A stretch of DNA of 64,000 nt, from assembly GCA_963814955.1 (NCBI GenBank), contig CAWFEX010000004.1:1054001-1118000 (forward strand), read 5' to 3'. This DNA comes from DATCJA01 sp963814955. GTDB lineage: Bacteria; Acidobacteriota; Vicinamibacteria; Vicinamibacterales; UBA2999. Shown here in pieces: positions 19,956 to 28,231 of this stretch. Under the pieces are notes generated by a model. The model was not told the DNA's origin. It made no database searches and saw nothing but the letters and a program-made list of their open reading frames with translations. Made by a program: the position numbers and the translations under genes. Position 1 is the stretch's first letter. The number at the start of each line of letters is the position of its first letter.

Positions 19956-20029
19956 AGCGAATTCCTCAACTGTGCAGGTGGTTTGGCCATAAATCCCACC
20001 CCATTTCAATGTTGCGAAAACCGCTCGCG

Positions 20030-20045
20030 CGGCACACGAATTGCC
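20030..20045 (+). promoter_or_regulatory. Sigma-54 promoter of the hypothetical gene at 20094
   Basis: CGGCACACGAATTGCC: GG-N10-GC, GGCAC and TTGC elements. Predicted transcription start near 20056. Confidence 0.8.
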
Positions 20046-20093
20046 GTATGCCAAGGCATTCATGAACGGTTATGACCTCTCGGAGGCAACGCG

Positions 20094-20501
20094 ATGAAGC
20101 CCGAAAAATTGCCCGACACCGAACCCATTGCGTCCGTCGGGATGCCGCACGGCCACGGTGTCTACGCAGAGCCAGACGATTCCATTCAACTCGAAGCGTG
20201 TTTCGAGCATGAATGGATCGTAATCAGGACTAGGCGCAGCGTGTACGACGTCGTTGTGCTGTCCGGCAACACCGGCGAGGTCATGGTTCGCGGCGGACGA
20301 TTCTTCCCGGAATTCCGGCGCGCAACAGTGACAGGTTCGATTTTTTGCGCCGGGGTCAGGCTGGGGAGCATCTGCGTGGGGATGCATCTGTTGCTGGATG
20401 ACGGCGAGAAGCCGGTGATTACGTCACTAATCCAGACTGTCTCACGTCATTCGCATTGCATCGCAGGCGCGAGTTCGATGCGTCCTGCGCCGGCCGTGTA
20501 A
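20094..20501 (+). CDS. Hypothetical protein of the sigma-54 island
   Basis: 135 aa, ATG with GGAGG 8 nt upstream. Predicted soluble and beta-rich (IQLEACFEHEWIVIRTRRSVYDVVVLSG, VTGSIFCAGVRLGSICVGMHLLL); two isolated Cys and an acidic N-terminus. Not recognised. Its own strong sigma-54 promoter and dyad put it in the same stress regulon as hsp20. Confidence 0.7.
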   Translation: MKPEKLPDTEPIASVGMPHGHGVYAEPDDSIQLEACFEHEWIVIRTRRSVYDVVVLSGNTGEVMVRGGRFFPEFRRATVTGSIFCAGVRLGSICVGMHLLLDDGEKPVITSLIQTVSRHSHCIAGASSMRPAPAV

Positions 20502-20681
20502 TCGTTCACACATAACTCGTGACCCAGAGGCACTTCGCACCGGTTAACGTGTGACGTGCAACCCGCTGTGACCTTCCCCGCGAACATCAGGTTTCTGCCC
20601 TCGCGATAGCCAACGAGAAGCACATGGTCGCGACGCTCGGCGCGTTGAAGGTCGCGACCGGCTGGTCGACCTCCGTTCCCC

Positions 20682-20816
20682 TTACGCCGCCCGTCGCTGT
20701 GACGTTTCGTCGCGACGACGCGAGTTAACGTTTTCGCGCTTCACGAGCCATCCAAGATGCAGTACGCCGCCGATCCACATCGCGAGAAGCGGTGCCCAAC
20801 CGTGCAGTTCCAGCAT
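20682..20816 (-). CDS. 44-residue single-pass membrane protein
   Basis: MLELHGWAPLLAMWIGGVLH then LGWLVKRENVNSRRRDET: one transmembrane helix followed by a basic tail. Very short, but a sigma-54 promoter with a near-perfect sequence ends 27 bp upstream and a G-rich ribosome site precedes the ATG, which argues for a real gene. Function unknown; possibly a respiratory-complex or stress-associated small membrane protein. Confidence 0.5.
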   Translation of the reverse strand: MLELHGWAPLLAMWIGGVLHLGWLVKRENVNSRRRDETSQRRAA

Positions 20817-20842
20817 GATTACCCCCCAGCGCCTATTGCGTT

Positions 20843-20858
20843 CGCAAGCGCTGTGCCG
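20843..20858 (-). promoter_or_regulatory. Sigma-54 promoter of the 44-residue gene
   Basis: Minus strand CGGCACAGCGCTTGCG, GG-N10-GC with TTGC. Predicted start near 20832. GGGAAATTCCC at 20912-20922 and GTGAATTTCTC at 20933-20943 lie about 85 and 105 bp upstream. Confidence 0.75.
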
Positions 20859-21151
20859 CACGGTCGAGCTCCATCTCACGCTGGATTTTGCCGGCCCGAA
20901 GCGAGGAAATTGGGAAATTCCCACACCGGACCGTGAATTTCTCTCGGCGGCAGCTTCCTCGCGCGGTCGGTGCAAGTCTCTGAAGCCACAATCTCACGGC
21001 ACGCGATGCGGCTTAAATGAGCAGGCGCGCGACGTACGAAAAACTGGCACGCCAAACACGGGCTCCACCCGATAGACCGCGCCAACGGGGATCCACAATC
21101 CGGAAGCGCGGGGCGGTCACGGCCCCACGCGTCGCGCGTGCGAGCCGGCGC

Positions 21152-21169
21152 GTGCGAAGTATTTCGCAC
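21152..21169. promoter_or_regulatory. GCGnAAnnTTnCGC-type dyad
   Basis: GTGCGAAGTATTTCGCAC: 7-bp arms around 4 nt. Centred about 126 bp upstream of the predicted transcription start of the cytochrome gene at 21290. Confidence 0.7.
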
Positions 21170-21260
21170 GGCCGCGAACTATCCCGTCGATGTCGTGGAA
21201 CGCGATCGATCGATCGCTTGCGAATGTTCGGTCGATTCGAACGTGACCGAGCGGAGGACG

Positions 21261-21276
21261 TGGCGCGCAAGCTGCA
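21261..21276 (+). promoter_or_regulatory. Sigma-54 promoter of the cytochrome gene at 21290
   Basis: TGGCGCGCAAGCTGCA, GG-N10-GC. Predicted start near 21287 leaves only about 3 nt of leader before the ATG, so either the mRNA is nearly leaderless or the start codon is further in. Confidence 0.7.
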
Positions 21277-21289
21277 GGGACCATGCGGC

Positions 21290-21712
21290 ATGCGTGCATC
21301 AACACTCCTGGTTGCACTCGCCACCGTCATGTCGACCGTCGCCGTCGCCATCGCGCAACAGCCACGTGACAGCCGACCGTCGACAGTGAAGGAGGTCATG
21401 ACGTCGATGACCATCCCATCGGCAGACGAGATCTTCGAGTCCGCGTCCGATCCGCCGGCCACTCACGAGCGCTGGGCAAGGCTTCGACTCGCGGCGCTGA
21501 CGCTCGCCGAATCCGGCAGGCTGCTGGCGACCACGAAGCTCGCGAAGGACACGGGAATATGGATGGACATGGCGCGTGCCATGGTGAAGGAGGCGGAAAG
21601 AGCGTCGCAGATTGCGGATGCCAAAGACGCCAAGGGTCTCGAAGCCGTGAGCGACAGCGTCTACTCGACGTGCAAACCCTGCCATAGCCGCTACATGGCA
21701 GATGCGCCGTGA
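21290..21712 (+). CDS. Periplasmic monohaem cytochrome, c'-like
   Basis: 140 aa: signal peptide (MRASTLLVALATVMSTVAVAIAQ) then a helical domain with the single haem site CKPCH close to the C-terminus (STCKPCHSRYMADAP). A C-terminal CxxCH in a four-helix protein is the class II / cytochrome c' arrangement. These bind NO/CO or act in stress electron transfer. Regulated by the adjacent sigma-54 promoter. Confidence 0.75.
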   Translation: MRASTLLVALATVMSTVAVAIAQQPRDSRPSTVKEVMTSMTIPSADEIFESASDPPATHERWARLRLAALTLAESGRLLATTKLAKDTGIWMDMARAMVKEAERASQIADAKDAKGLEAVSDSVYSTCKPCHSRYMADAP

Positions 21713-21929
21713 CGCCCTCCAACGATCCTGTGGACCCGCGGAAGATTCCGCCGCGTTCCTACTCCGTCCAGCGAAGTTCCATGGGTTTATGAATCAATTG
21801 TCAACCTAAGGCCGGGGCGCGACTGAAAGCGCGCGCCCAGATCCGTGCGTATTCGAGTGCGGTGTCGGACGAGGCACTCAAGTCGATCGCAACGACCAAC
21901 CGGGCGAACACTTGCGACCTTCCATGGCA

Positions 21930-22166
21930 TCACCCCTCGCCGTGAAGCGTTCGGATGTAGTGCAGCCGCGCCTCGATCTCGCTCAGTTTCTCGCTGGCAA
22001 ACTGGGACGCTTCGACGAGAATCTGTCTCGCCTGTGCGTCAGTCCGGCTGCGCAGGAGCTGCAAATCTTCACCGGCACCTGCAACATATGCGTTGATGAG
22101 TTGCCGCTCGAGCTCGGCAAGCGGCTCTTGGAGCGGCATGCGTTCGGGCGAACTGTTTTCAGTCAT
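21930..22166 (-). CDS. Small helical hypothetical protein
   Basis: 78 aa, acidic and helical with coiled-coil potential (EPLAELERQLINAYVAGAGE, SQFASEKLSEIEARLHYIR). Clean frame; no recognised family. Confidence 0.45.
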   Translation of the reverse strand: MTENSSPERMPLQEPLAELERQLINAYVAGAGEDLQLLRSRTDAQARQILVEASQFASEKLSEIEARLHYIRTLHGEG

Positions 22167-22435
22167 ACGTGCTCCGTCGCGGTGAAGGCAACATCAGGTG
22201 CTACCGGGGCCGCGTCGGCGTGTGACATCCGACCGTCCGCGGTGCGCGGGACCCGGAAAGCTTGGCGGCTTGCGGGCTGTCCTCACGCCCCAGATCGGTC
22301 AGTGTACGTCTTCGCTGACCCCGGTCTCAACAACGTAGAGCAGAGAACGCGCCAACTGGAGTGCTCGATATCTCACGCGATAGCGCGGTCGCTACGCAGT
22401 GCGTCGTTGCGCCGGATGGAATGTTTCTCAGTGGC

Positions 22436-22451
22436 TGCGGAAGATTCCGCA
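22436..22451. promoter_or_regulatory. GCGnAAnnTTnCGC dyad, perfect example
   Basis: TGCGGAAGATTCCGCA: two 7-nt arms around GA. Centred about 84 bp upstream of the predicted transcription start of the TerB-like gene. Confidence 0.75.
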
Positions 22452-22500
22452 ACCGGCGGTGACCCGAGCCCATTCACGCTCAACAACACGCACGTTCGAG

Positions 22501-22516
22501 AGGCGCACCAATTGCA
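22501..22516 (+). promoter_or_regulatory. Sigma-54 promoter of the TerB-like gene
   Basis: AGGCGCACCAATTGCA, GG-N10-GC with a perfect TTGCA. Predicted start near 22527, 58 nt before the ATG. Confidence 0.78.
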
Positions 22517-22584
22517 GTATGGCCATCGGGATCACTCCACTTCGCGGAACGCCTGACGTGGAGCGCTCCGGAATCGAGGACGAA

Positions 22585-23034
22585 ATGACAGTCACTACTT
22601 GTGAGTCGGATCAACTCGACGACTTGTCGCTGTCGCCTCGCGAAGCCGTCGTAGCGGTCCTCGTCGCCTCCGTCTCCGCCGACGGCCTTCTGCGACTCGA
22701 AGAGGCGGACCGGTTCAGCGAGATGGTCAGGGCCACCCGCTGGATCGAATCCGGCACAGAACCGATTGGGCGGACGACGACGCGCACGTTGGATCTGATT
22801 GCGCGACATGGTCTCACCGCCGTGTTGAGCGCCTGCGCGGCCGCGATACCTCGCGAGCTGCGCCCGACGACCTTCGCCCTCGCGACAGACCTGGCGCTGG
22901 CAGACGGCCGTCTCGGGAGCCGCGAGAGCGCGTTGCTCGACGAGCTTCAACGGGTGTTGGGGATCACCAACGAGCTCGCGGGAAAGATCACCGAAGGTAC
23001 TGTTGATCAAGAATCGCGCGAGCGGCCGGCCTGA
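22585..23034 (+). CDS. TerB-family protein
   Basis: 149 aa, ATG preceded by CGAGGA. Helical TerB pattern: REAVVAVLVASVSADGLLRLEEADRF and, later, FALATDLALADGRLGSRESALLDELQ, the duplicated D-x-x-x-x-x-E metal-binding-like repeat of the tellurite-resistance/DjlA-N family. Stress-linked; biochemical role not defined. Confidence 0.8.
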   Translation: MTVTTCESDQLDDLSLSPREAVVAVLVASVSADGLLRLEEADRFSEMVRATRWIESGTEPIGRTTTRTLDLIARHGLTAVLSACAAAIPRELRPTTFALATDLALADGRLGSRESALLDELQRVLGITNELAGKITEGTVDQESRERPA

Positions 23035-23066
23035 CTTCTAGCATTCGGAGCGGATCAGGGCGACAT

Positions 23067-23084
23067 GTCCGCCTGAAGGCGGAC
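23067..23084 (+). terminator. Hairpin after the TerB-like gene
   Basis: GTCCGCC-TGAA-GGCGGAC, 7-bp stem with a tetraloop, 33 bp past the stop. No U tract. The arm GGCGGAC recurs in the hairpin at 33650-33671. Confidence 0.4.
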
Positions 23085-23116
23085 CCTATAGGCATTTCGA
23101 GACTGATTCTGAGAAT

Positions 23117-24313
23117 ATGTCTCCAATTACCGGTCGCGCCGATCTGCGTGCTACGGTGCGTGGCGCAGTGCGGTCGTCACGGATCCTTCGTCTCGCATCT
23201 CTACTCTGGGTCGTTGCAATCTGGTACGGTGCGCGTCTTTCCGCCGACGAATCGCAGTCGGCTCAAAGTCTTCCGCAATTGCGCCTCGACACCGGCCGCG
23301 AGATCTTCGAAGCGGCATGCATCGGCTGTCACGGGCCGGGCGCGACAGGACAACCGGAAACCACGCTCGGGTTCGAGCCGCCAGCCACCTTCCCCGATTT
23401 TTCCGACTGCAACGGCAGCACGCGCGAGCGAACGTGGGACTGGCGCGCCATCATTCACGAAGGCGGCGCGCGGCGTGGATTCTCCGAGATCATGCCTTCG
23501 TTCGGGGAGGCGCTGACGCTCGACCAGATCGACAAAGTGATGGCGTATCTGCGCGAGCAGTGTCCGGATGCCGCGTGGCCGCTCGGCGAATTGAACCTTC
23601 CGCGTCCACTGTTCACGGAGAAGGCGTTTCCGGAAGATGAGTGGGTCATCCAGACCGCCGTCAATGCCAGCGGCGGCGGGGCCGTGGCCAACAAGATCAT
23701 CTATGAGAAACGGTTCGGGGCGCGAAACCAAATCGAGATCGTCGCGCCATTCAGTTTTCAGGAACAGCCCGGCGAATGGGTCGGCGGCGTCGGCGACCTG
23801 GTTGCTGGTTACAAACGCGTCCTGTTCAGCAGCCTCGCAGCCGGATCGATCGTGAGCGTTGTCGGTGAAGCCGCCCTGCCCACGGGACACGACGCGCGAG
23901 GCCTTGGCCTCGGAGTTTCAAAGTTCGAGACCTTCATCGCGGTCGGCCAGCTGCTGCCGCGCCTGAGCTTCGTCCAGGCGCAGGCCGGCGCCGAGCTGCC
24001 GGCCGACACGGAGCGGGCGCCGCGCGCCGTTTTCGGAAGGGTCGCGCTCGGCAAGAGCCTCGCCGAGGATCGCAGCTTTGGCCGGCTGTGGACGCCGATG
24101 GTCGAGATTCTCGCGGACCGGGAGTTCGAAACCGGCGCGCGCACGAACTGGGACGTCGTGCCTCAAGTGCAGATTGCGCTGAACAGGCGCCAGCACGTCC
24201 GCGTGAATGTCGGGATTCGACAACCTTTGAACAATACCGAAGGTCGATCGACACAGCTGTCGTTCTATGCGCTGTGGGATTTCTTCGACGGAGGCCTGCG
24301 CGATGGCTGGTAG
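23117..24313 (+). CDS. Cytochrome c - outer-membrane beta-barrel fusion protein
   Basis: 398 aa. Export signal around residues 20-45, then a class I cytochrome c domain (residues about 55-150) with CIGCHGPGATG and a candidate axial Met in SEIMPSFGEALT. The remaining about 240 residues alternate polar and hydrophobic residues (NKIIYEKRFGARNQIEIVAPF, QVQIALNRRQHVRVNVGIRQ) and end in an aromatic-rich strand (SFYALWDFFDGG), like an outer-membrane barrel. The architecture recalls fused cytochrome-porins such as Cyc2, although its haem domain is larger. It overlaps the next cytochrome gene by 11 nt. Confidence 0.7.
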   Translation: MSPITGRADLRATVRGAVRSSRILRLASLLWVVAIWYGARLSADESQSAQSLPQLRLDTGREIFEAACIGCHGPGATGQPETTLGFEPPATFPDFSDCNGSTRERTWDWRAIIHEGGARRGFSEIMPSFGEALTLDQIDKVMAYLREQCPDAAWPLGELNLPRPLFTEKAFPEDEWVIQTAVNASGGGAVANKIIYEKRFGARNQIEIVAPFSFQEQPGEWVGGVGDLVAGYKRVLFSSLAAGSIVSVVGEAALPTGHDARGLGLGVSKFETFIAVGQLLPRLSFVQAQAGAELPADTERAPRAVFGRVALGKSLAEDRSFGRLWTPMVEILADREFETGARTNWDVVPQVQIALNRRQHVRVNVGIRQPLNNTEGRSTQLSFYALWDFFDGGLRDGW

Positions 24314-25928
24314 AGGCCTGTTGCTCGCGGGAGTTCTGATCCTGCTCGCAATGCCTGTCACGCAGCAGGCGCAGGGTGCCCACGAACGAACCAGCAAGGA
24401 ACTGTTTCAGACTTCGGATCGCTGCATGGCGTGCCACAACACGCTGTCGACGTCGGCGGGCGAGGACATTTCCATGGGATTTGCATGGCGCCCGACCATG
24501 ATGGCGAATTCCGCGAGAGACCCCTACTGGCACGCCGGCGTCCGCCGGGAAACGATCGATCATCCGGAGTCTCGAGCGGCCATCGAGGAGGAATGCTCGA
24601 AGTGCCATATGCCGATGGCGCACACGCAGTCAAGGTTCGAGAAACGTGAACCGGAGGTGTTTGCGCATCTGAATTTCGGTTCGGACGACCGCATGGACAA
24701 GATGGCGCAGGACGGCGTCTCGTGTTCGCTGTGTCATCAGATTCGGCCCGATAATCTCGGCACACGCGCGAGCTTCGTCGGCGGGTTCGTCATCGATACG
24801 ATCCGTCCGCTCGGTGAGCGCGAGGAATTCGGTCCATTTCAGATTGACAACGGCGAGAACCGGATCATGCGCTCTTCATCCGGTGGATATCGGCCGACCG
24901 AGGGGAAGCATGTGCAGCAGTCAGAACTCTGTGCCACGTGTCATACGCTGATTACCACCGCCCTCGGGCCAAACGGACAGAAGATTGGCGAACTCCCCGA
25001 GCAGATGCCGTACCAGGAATGGTTCAACAGCGACTTTCGCGATAGGCAGAGCTGTCAGGACTGCCACATGCCCGTCGTCGAGGAGCCCGTGCGCATGACG
25101 AGCGCTCTGGGCAAGTTTCGTGAGGGGGTGTCACGGCATGTGTTCGTCGGGGGAAACTTTTTCGTCCAGCGGATGCTGAACCGCTACCGCGGCGATCTCG
25201 GCGTCGTGGCCTTACCGGCGGAGCTTGAAGGCGCCGCAGCCCGTACCGTGGAACATCTGACCTCGAAAACTGCGAGGGTTGCGATTGATCGCCTGGAGCT
25301 GACTGGCAATCGCTTGACCGCGCGGATCGTGGTCGAGAACCTCGGTGGCCACAAGTTCCCCACGGCTTATCCGTCGCGGCGTGCGTGGCTTCACGTGAAG
25401 GTCGTCGATCGGAACAACCGGACGGTCTTTGAATCGGGCCAGATCAATCGGAACGGATCGATTGCCGGCAACGACAACGACGACGACCCGGTCCGCTTCG
25501 AGCCGCACTACACCGAGATAACGGAGCCCGATCAGATTCAAATCTACGAGGACATCATGGTGGGCCAGAATGGCGTACCGACCACCGGTCTCCTCACGGC
25601 CGTGCGCTTCATCAAGGACAACCGTCTTCTCCCTGCCGGGTTCGAGAAGCGGAAGGTCGAGCAGGACATCGCGCCGCAGGGCGGCGCAATGGGGGACGAG
25701 GACTTTGTGGGTGGCCGCGACACTATCCGGTACGCGATTCCGGTAGCCGGCGCCGAGGGCCCGTTCCGGGTCGAAGCGGAACTCTGGTTCCAGCCGATTT
25801 CGTATCGCTGGGCCGCGAATCTCAAATCGTACGCGGCCGCCGAGCCGCAACGCTTCACTCGATACTATGACGCGATGTCATCCGGATCGGCGGTCATGAT
25901 CAGCGGTGCGACGGCCGCGTCCGAGTAG
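24303..25928 (+). CDS. Secreted pentahaem cytochrome c
   Basis: 541 aa from ATG 24303. Signal peptide MAGRGLLLAGVLILLAMPV. Five CxxCH sites in the first half: CMACH, CSKCH, CSLCH, CATCH, CQDCH, arranged as in cytochrome c554-like multihaem proteins. The C-terminal half (from about residue 300) has no haem and looks beta-rich (ARIVVENLGGHKFPTAYPSR). Translationally coupled to the cytochrome-barrel fusion, so the two probably exchange electrons at or across the outer membrane. Confidence 0.82.
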   Translation: MAGRGLLLAGVLILLAMPVTQQAQGAHERTSKELFQTSDRCMACHNTLSTSAGEDISMGFAWRPTMMANSARDPYWHAGVRRETIDHPESRAAIEEECSKCHMPMAHTQSRFEKREPEVFAHLNFGSDDRMDKMAQDGVSCSLCHQIRPDNLGTRASFVGGFVIDTIRPLGEREEFGPFQIDNGENRIMRSSSGGYRPTEGKHVQQSELCATCHTLITTALGPNGQKIGELPEQMPYQEWFNSDFRDRQSCQDCHMPVVEEPVRMTSALGKFREGVSRHVFVGGNFFVQRMLNRYRGDLGVVALPAELEGAAARTVEHLTSKTARVAIDRLELTGNRLTARIVVENLGGHKFPTAYPSRRAWLHVKVVDRNNRTVFESGQINRNGSIAGNDNDDDPVRFEPHYTEITEPDQIQIYEDIMVGQNGVPTTGLLTAVRFIKDNRLLPAGFEKRKVEQDIAPQGGAMGDEDFVGGRDTIRYAIPVAGAEGPFRVEAELWFQPISYRWAANLKSYAAAEPQRFTRYYDAMSSGSAVMISGATAASE

Positions 25929-25943
25929 GACTCCTGGATTCAT

Positions 25944-26936
25944 CTATCGCCAGCTCTGGAGCGTTCGAATGTAGCCGGCGCGCTCGACCGATGCCGGGTC
26001 GAGCGCTCGCTCGAGACTGGCCAGCCCGTGGAAATCGTCCACACTCTCGAATTCATGACGCTCCATCCAGTCTTCGAGACCCCGGCGCATTGTCTGCACG
26101 TGTTTCAATCCGTAACGCAGGAGCGCTGAAACCATCTGTACCGCATCCGCACCGGCGAGAATCGCCTTGATCCCATCGGCGGGCGTATCGACGCCGCCAG
26201 TGATCGCCAGCGACGGCCGGATGCGGCCGTGCAGGATCGCCAGCCAGTGGAGGCGCAGCAGCAGCTCGCTGCTCGTGGACAGCTCCACATGCGCAACGGT
26301 CTTCATCGTCGCGATGTCGATGTCGGTCTGGTAGAAACGATTGAACAGCACGAGACCGTCGGCGCCGGCCGCGTCGAACTGCCGCGCCATGTTGCCGAAC
26401 GCCGTAAAGAACGGCGACACCTTCACGGCAATCGGGATCTTGAGGATTCGCTTCACTTCGCGAACGATGCCCGCGAGCTGGTGCTCGGCTGCCACAGCCG
26501 GGGTACCAAGATCCGCGATGACTTCATACAGGTTCAGCTCCAAGGCGTCCGCGCCCGCCTGCTCGATCATGCGCGCGAACTTGAGCCACGATTCGGGCGA
26601 AGTGCCATTCAACGAGCCGATGACCGGGATGCGGACGGCCTGTTTGGCGCGATGCACGTGTTCCGTGTAGGCGTCGGGCCCGAGCGGATATTCCTCGCCT
26701 TCAGGGAATCTCGCCATCATTGCGGCGAACGCCGCGTCGCCGGGATCCATGTGTCGGATCCGGCCGCCTTCATGCGCGGCGGTCAGCTGCTCCTCGAAAA
26801 GCGAGTGCAGCACCACGGCCGCGCATCCGGCGTCTTCAAGACGCCTCACCGTATCGAGGCGGTGCCCGAATGGCGAGGCGCCGGCCATGAAGGGATGCGG
26901 TAGGCGAAATCCAAGATACGACGTCGCTGTCTCCAT
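25944..26936 (-). CDS. Dihydroorotate-dehydrogenase-like flavoprotein
   Basis: 330 aa from ATG 26936 (an in-frame GTG at 26945 is possible). TIM-barrel: GFRLPHPFMAGASPFGHR, IPVIGSLNG, ADALELNLYEV, IPIAVKVSPFF, LAITGGVDTPADGIKAILAGADAVQMVSALL. This branch of DHOD-like proteins (often annotated near anaerobic ferredoxin enzymes) is not the pyrimidine enzyme; the acceptor is unknown. It lies 23 bp behind the DUF2383 gene and shares its sigma-54 promoter. Confidence 0.82.
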   Translation of the reverse strand: METATSYLGFRLPHPFMAGASPFGHRLDTVRRLEDAGCAAVVLHSLFEEQLTAAHEGGRIRHMDPGDAAFAAMMARFPEGEEYPLGPDAYTEHVHRAKQAVRIPVIGSLNGTSPESWLKFARMIEQAGADALELNLYEVIADLGTPAVAAEHQLAGIVREVKRILKIPIAVKVSPFFTAFGNMARQFDAAGADGLVLFNRFYQTDIDIATMKTVAHVELSTSSELLLRLHWLAILHGRIRPSLAITGGVDTPADGIKAILAGADAVQMVSALLRYGLKHVQTMRRGLEDWMERHEFESVDDFHGLASLERALDPASVERAGYIRTLQSWR

Positions 26937-26959
26937 GGTCGGCACCTGTTCGGTATTGA

Positions 26960-27400
26960 CTACTCGTTACCCATTTCGACCGTACGAATGCGTTCATTGG
27001 CCTGCTGTATGGCATTACGCTGCTCTTCTACGAGGTCCGTGACCGTCGGTGGCAACATGCCATTGAGCGCCTCGTCATAGGCGTTGATTGCGGCGTGCTC
27101 TCCGCGCTCCGCTTCGATCACAATCGCGTGATCGTGGTCGCCGGGCGCGACGCCTCGCAACAGCATCCACCCTCTATGAAGCGTGCCGGCGTTCGTGCCC
27201 CCATCTGGCAGCCCTCCGAGGCGGTGCAGATGCGGTACAAGCTCCTCGGCAAACTGCTTGCGCTGCGCCGCCAGGTCGGCAAACAGTGTCTTGAGGACGG
27301 GAGCGCCAACGTGGTCGGCAGCCGTGCGGAATCCACGCTCGCCGTCTGTGCAGATTTCGATGAGGTGATGAAGCACCTCGCGTTCGTTTCGTTCAGCCAT
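26960..27400 (-). CDS. DUF2383/PA2169-type four-helix-bundle protein
   Basis: 146 aa, ATG with GGAGG 6 nt upstream. Helical with conserved Glu/His pairs (HHLIEICTDGERGFRTAADHV, EAERGEHAAINAYDEALNG), resembling the ferritin-like DUF2383 family, found in low-oxygen and stress regulons. Possible metal-binding or storage role. First gene of an operon with the DHOD-like gene. Confidence 0.75.
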   Translation of the reverse strand: MAERNEREVLHHLIEICTDGERGFRTAADHVGAPVLKTLFADLAAQRKQFAEELVPHLHRLGGLPDGGTNAGTLHRGWMLLRGVAPGDHDHAIVIEAERGEHAAINAYDEALNGMLPPTVTDLVEEQRNAIQQANERIRTVEMGNE

Positions 27401-27449
27401 CGCATCCTCCAGCAGTTGCGGGACCTGATCTCGATCCCACTTGGGCCAG

Positions 27450-27465
27450 TGCAGAATGCGCGCCA
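27450..27465 (-). promoter_or_regulatory. Sigma-54 promoter of the DUF2383-DHOD operon
   Basis: Minus strand TGGCGCGCATTCTGCA, GG-N10-GC. Predicted start near 27439, 39 nt before the ATG. Confidence 0.8.
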
Positions 27466-27547
27466 GCCGACCAATGATGCGAGAGCGCGAAAGTGCGAGA
27501 GTGCGGAGATGGGCCCGCGGTGCGACGCGCGCGGTGCGACGGTTGCG

Positions 27548-27563
27548 CGCGGAATAATTCGCG
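27548..27563. promoter_or_regulatory. GCGnAAnnTTnCGC-type dyad
   Basis: CGCGGAATAATTCGCG, centred about 116 bp upstream of the predicted transcription start of the DUF2383 operon. Confidence 0.65.
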
Positions 27564-27736
27564 GTGCCGCGGATTTATTCTACCGGCCGATGGGACTCAT
27601 GTAGCGCCTGTCGCACGCCTCGCGGGTGGCGTAAACGGAATCGCCGGCCCTTCTCGAGCGCATCGCGATCCCTGGCAACTGCCGTGCTTCACCACAGCTC
27701 CGCCGCTTTCACAAGCGACTGGCAGTTATTGATTCT

Positions 27737-28231
27737 TCAGGATTGTTTCGCGACGATCTTCAGTACGTCCATGCTTGTGATGATGCCGACCGGTTCCTTG
27801 CCTTGTGTCACGACCAACCGGTGAATGTGCTGGTCGACCATGATCCGTGCCGCTTCCGCCACGGAGGCCGTGATCGGCACCTGGTGGATCACCGGTGTCA
27901 TGACATCTCGTACCGTGACCACCCGTTCTTCGACGTGGCGCTGCCCAGGGTCCTCCAGCATGAAGTCCGCGGCGATATCCCGATAGAAACCCGAGCTTCG
28001 CGATATTTCGACATCAGTTCGCGATATTTCGACATCAGAAGGTTCAGCCATACTGCGGCCGATGTCGGTCATCGACACCACCCCGATGAGGTGTCCCTGG
28101 CTGTCCACAACCGGCGCACCGGAGATTTCCCGCTCGATGAGGTATCGAGCCAGTTCATCGGTCGTCATCTCGTCGGACACCGTCATGATGTCCGGGTTCA
28201 TCACGTCTTTCACGTTCCGTGTTTTGCTCAT
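27737..28231 (-). CDS. CBS-domain pair protein
   Basis: 164 aa from ATG 28231. Two CBS motifs: VKDVMNPDIMTVSDEMTTDELAR ... ISGAPVVDSQGHLIGVVSMTDIG and VRDVMTPVIHQVPITASVAEAA ... HRLVVTQGKEPVGIITSMDVLKI. Stand-alone CBS pairs sense adenosyl nucleotides and are common in hypoxia regulons. A 7-residue duplication (DVEISRT/DVEISRS) is inserted in the linker. No convincing sigma-54 promoter seen. Confidence 0.88.
   Translation of the reverse strand: MSKTRNVKDVMNPDIMTVSDEMTTDELARYLIEREISGAPVVDSQGHLIGVVSMTDIGRSMAEPSDVEISRTDVEISRSSGFYRDIAADFMLEDPGQRHVEERVVTVRDVMTPVIHQVPITASVAEAARIMVDQHIHRLVVTQGKEPVGIITSMDVLKIVAKQS
27997..28038. repeat. 21-bp tandem duplication in the CBS linker
   Basis: Two adjacent identical copies of a 21-bp unit starting TTCGCGATATTTCGACATCA. 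In frame, so it adds seven residues to the protein. Confidence 0.9.
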
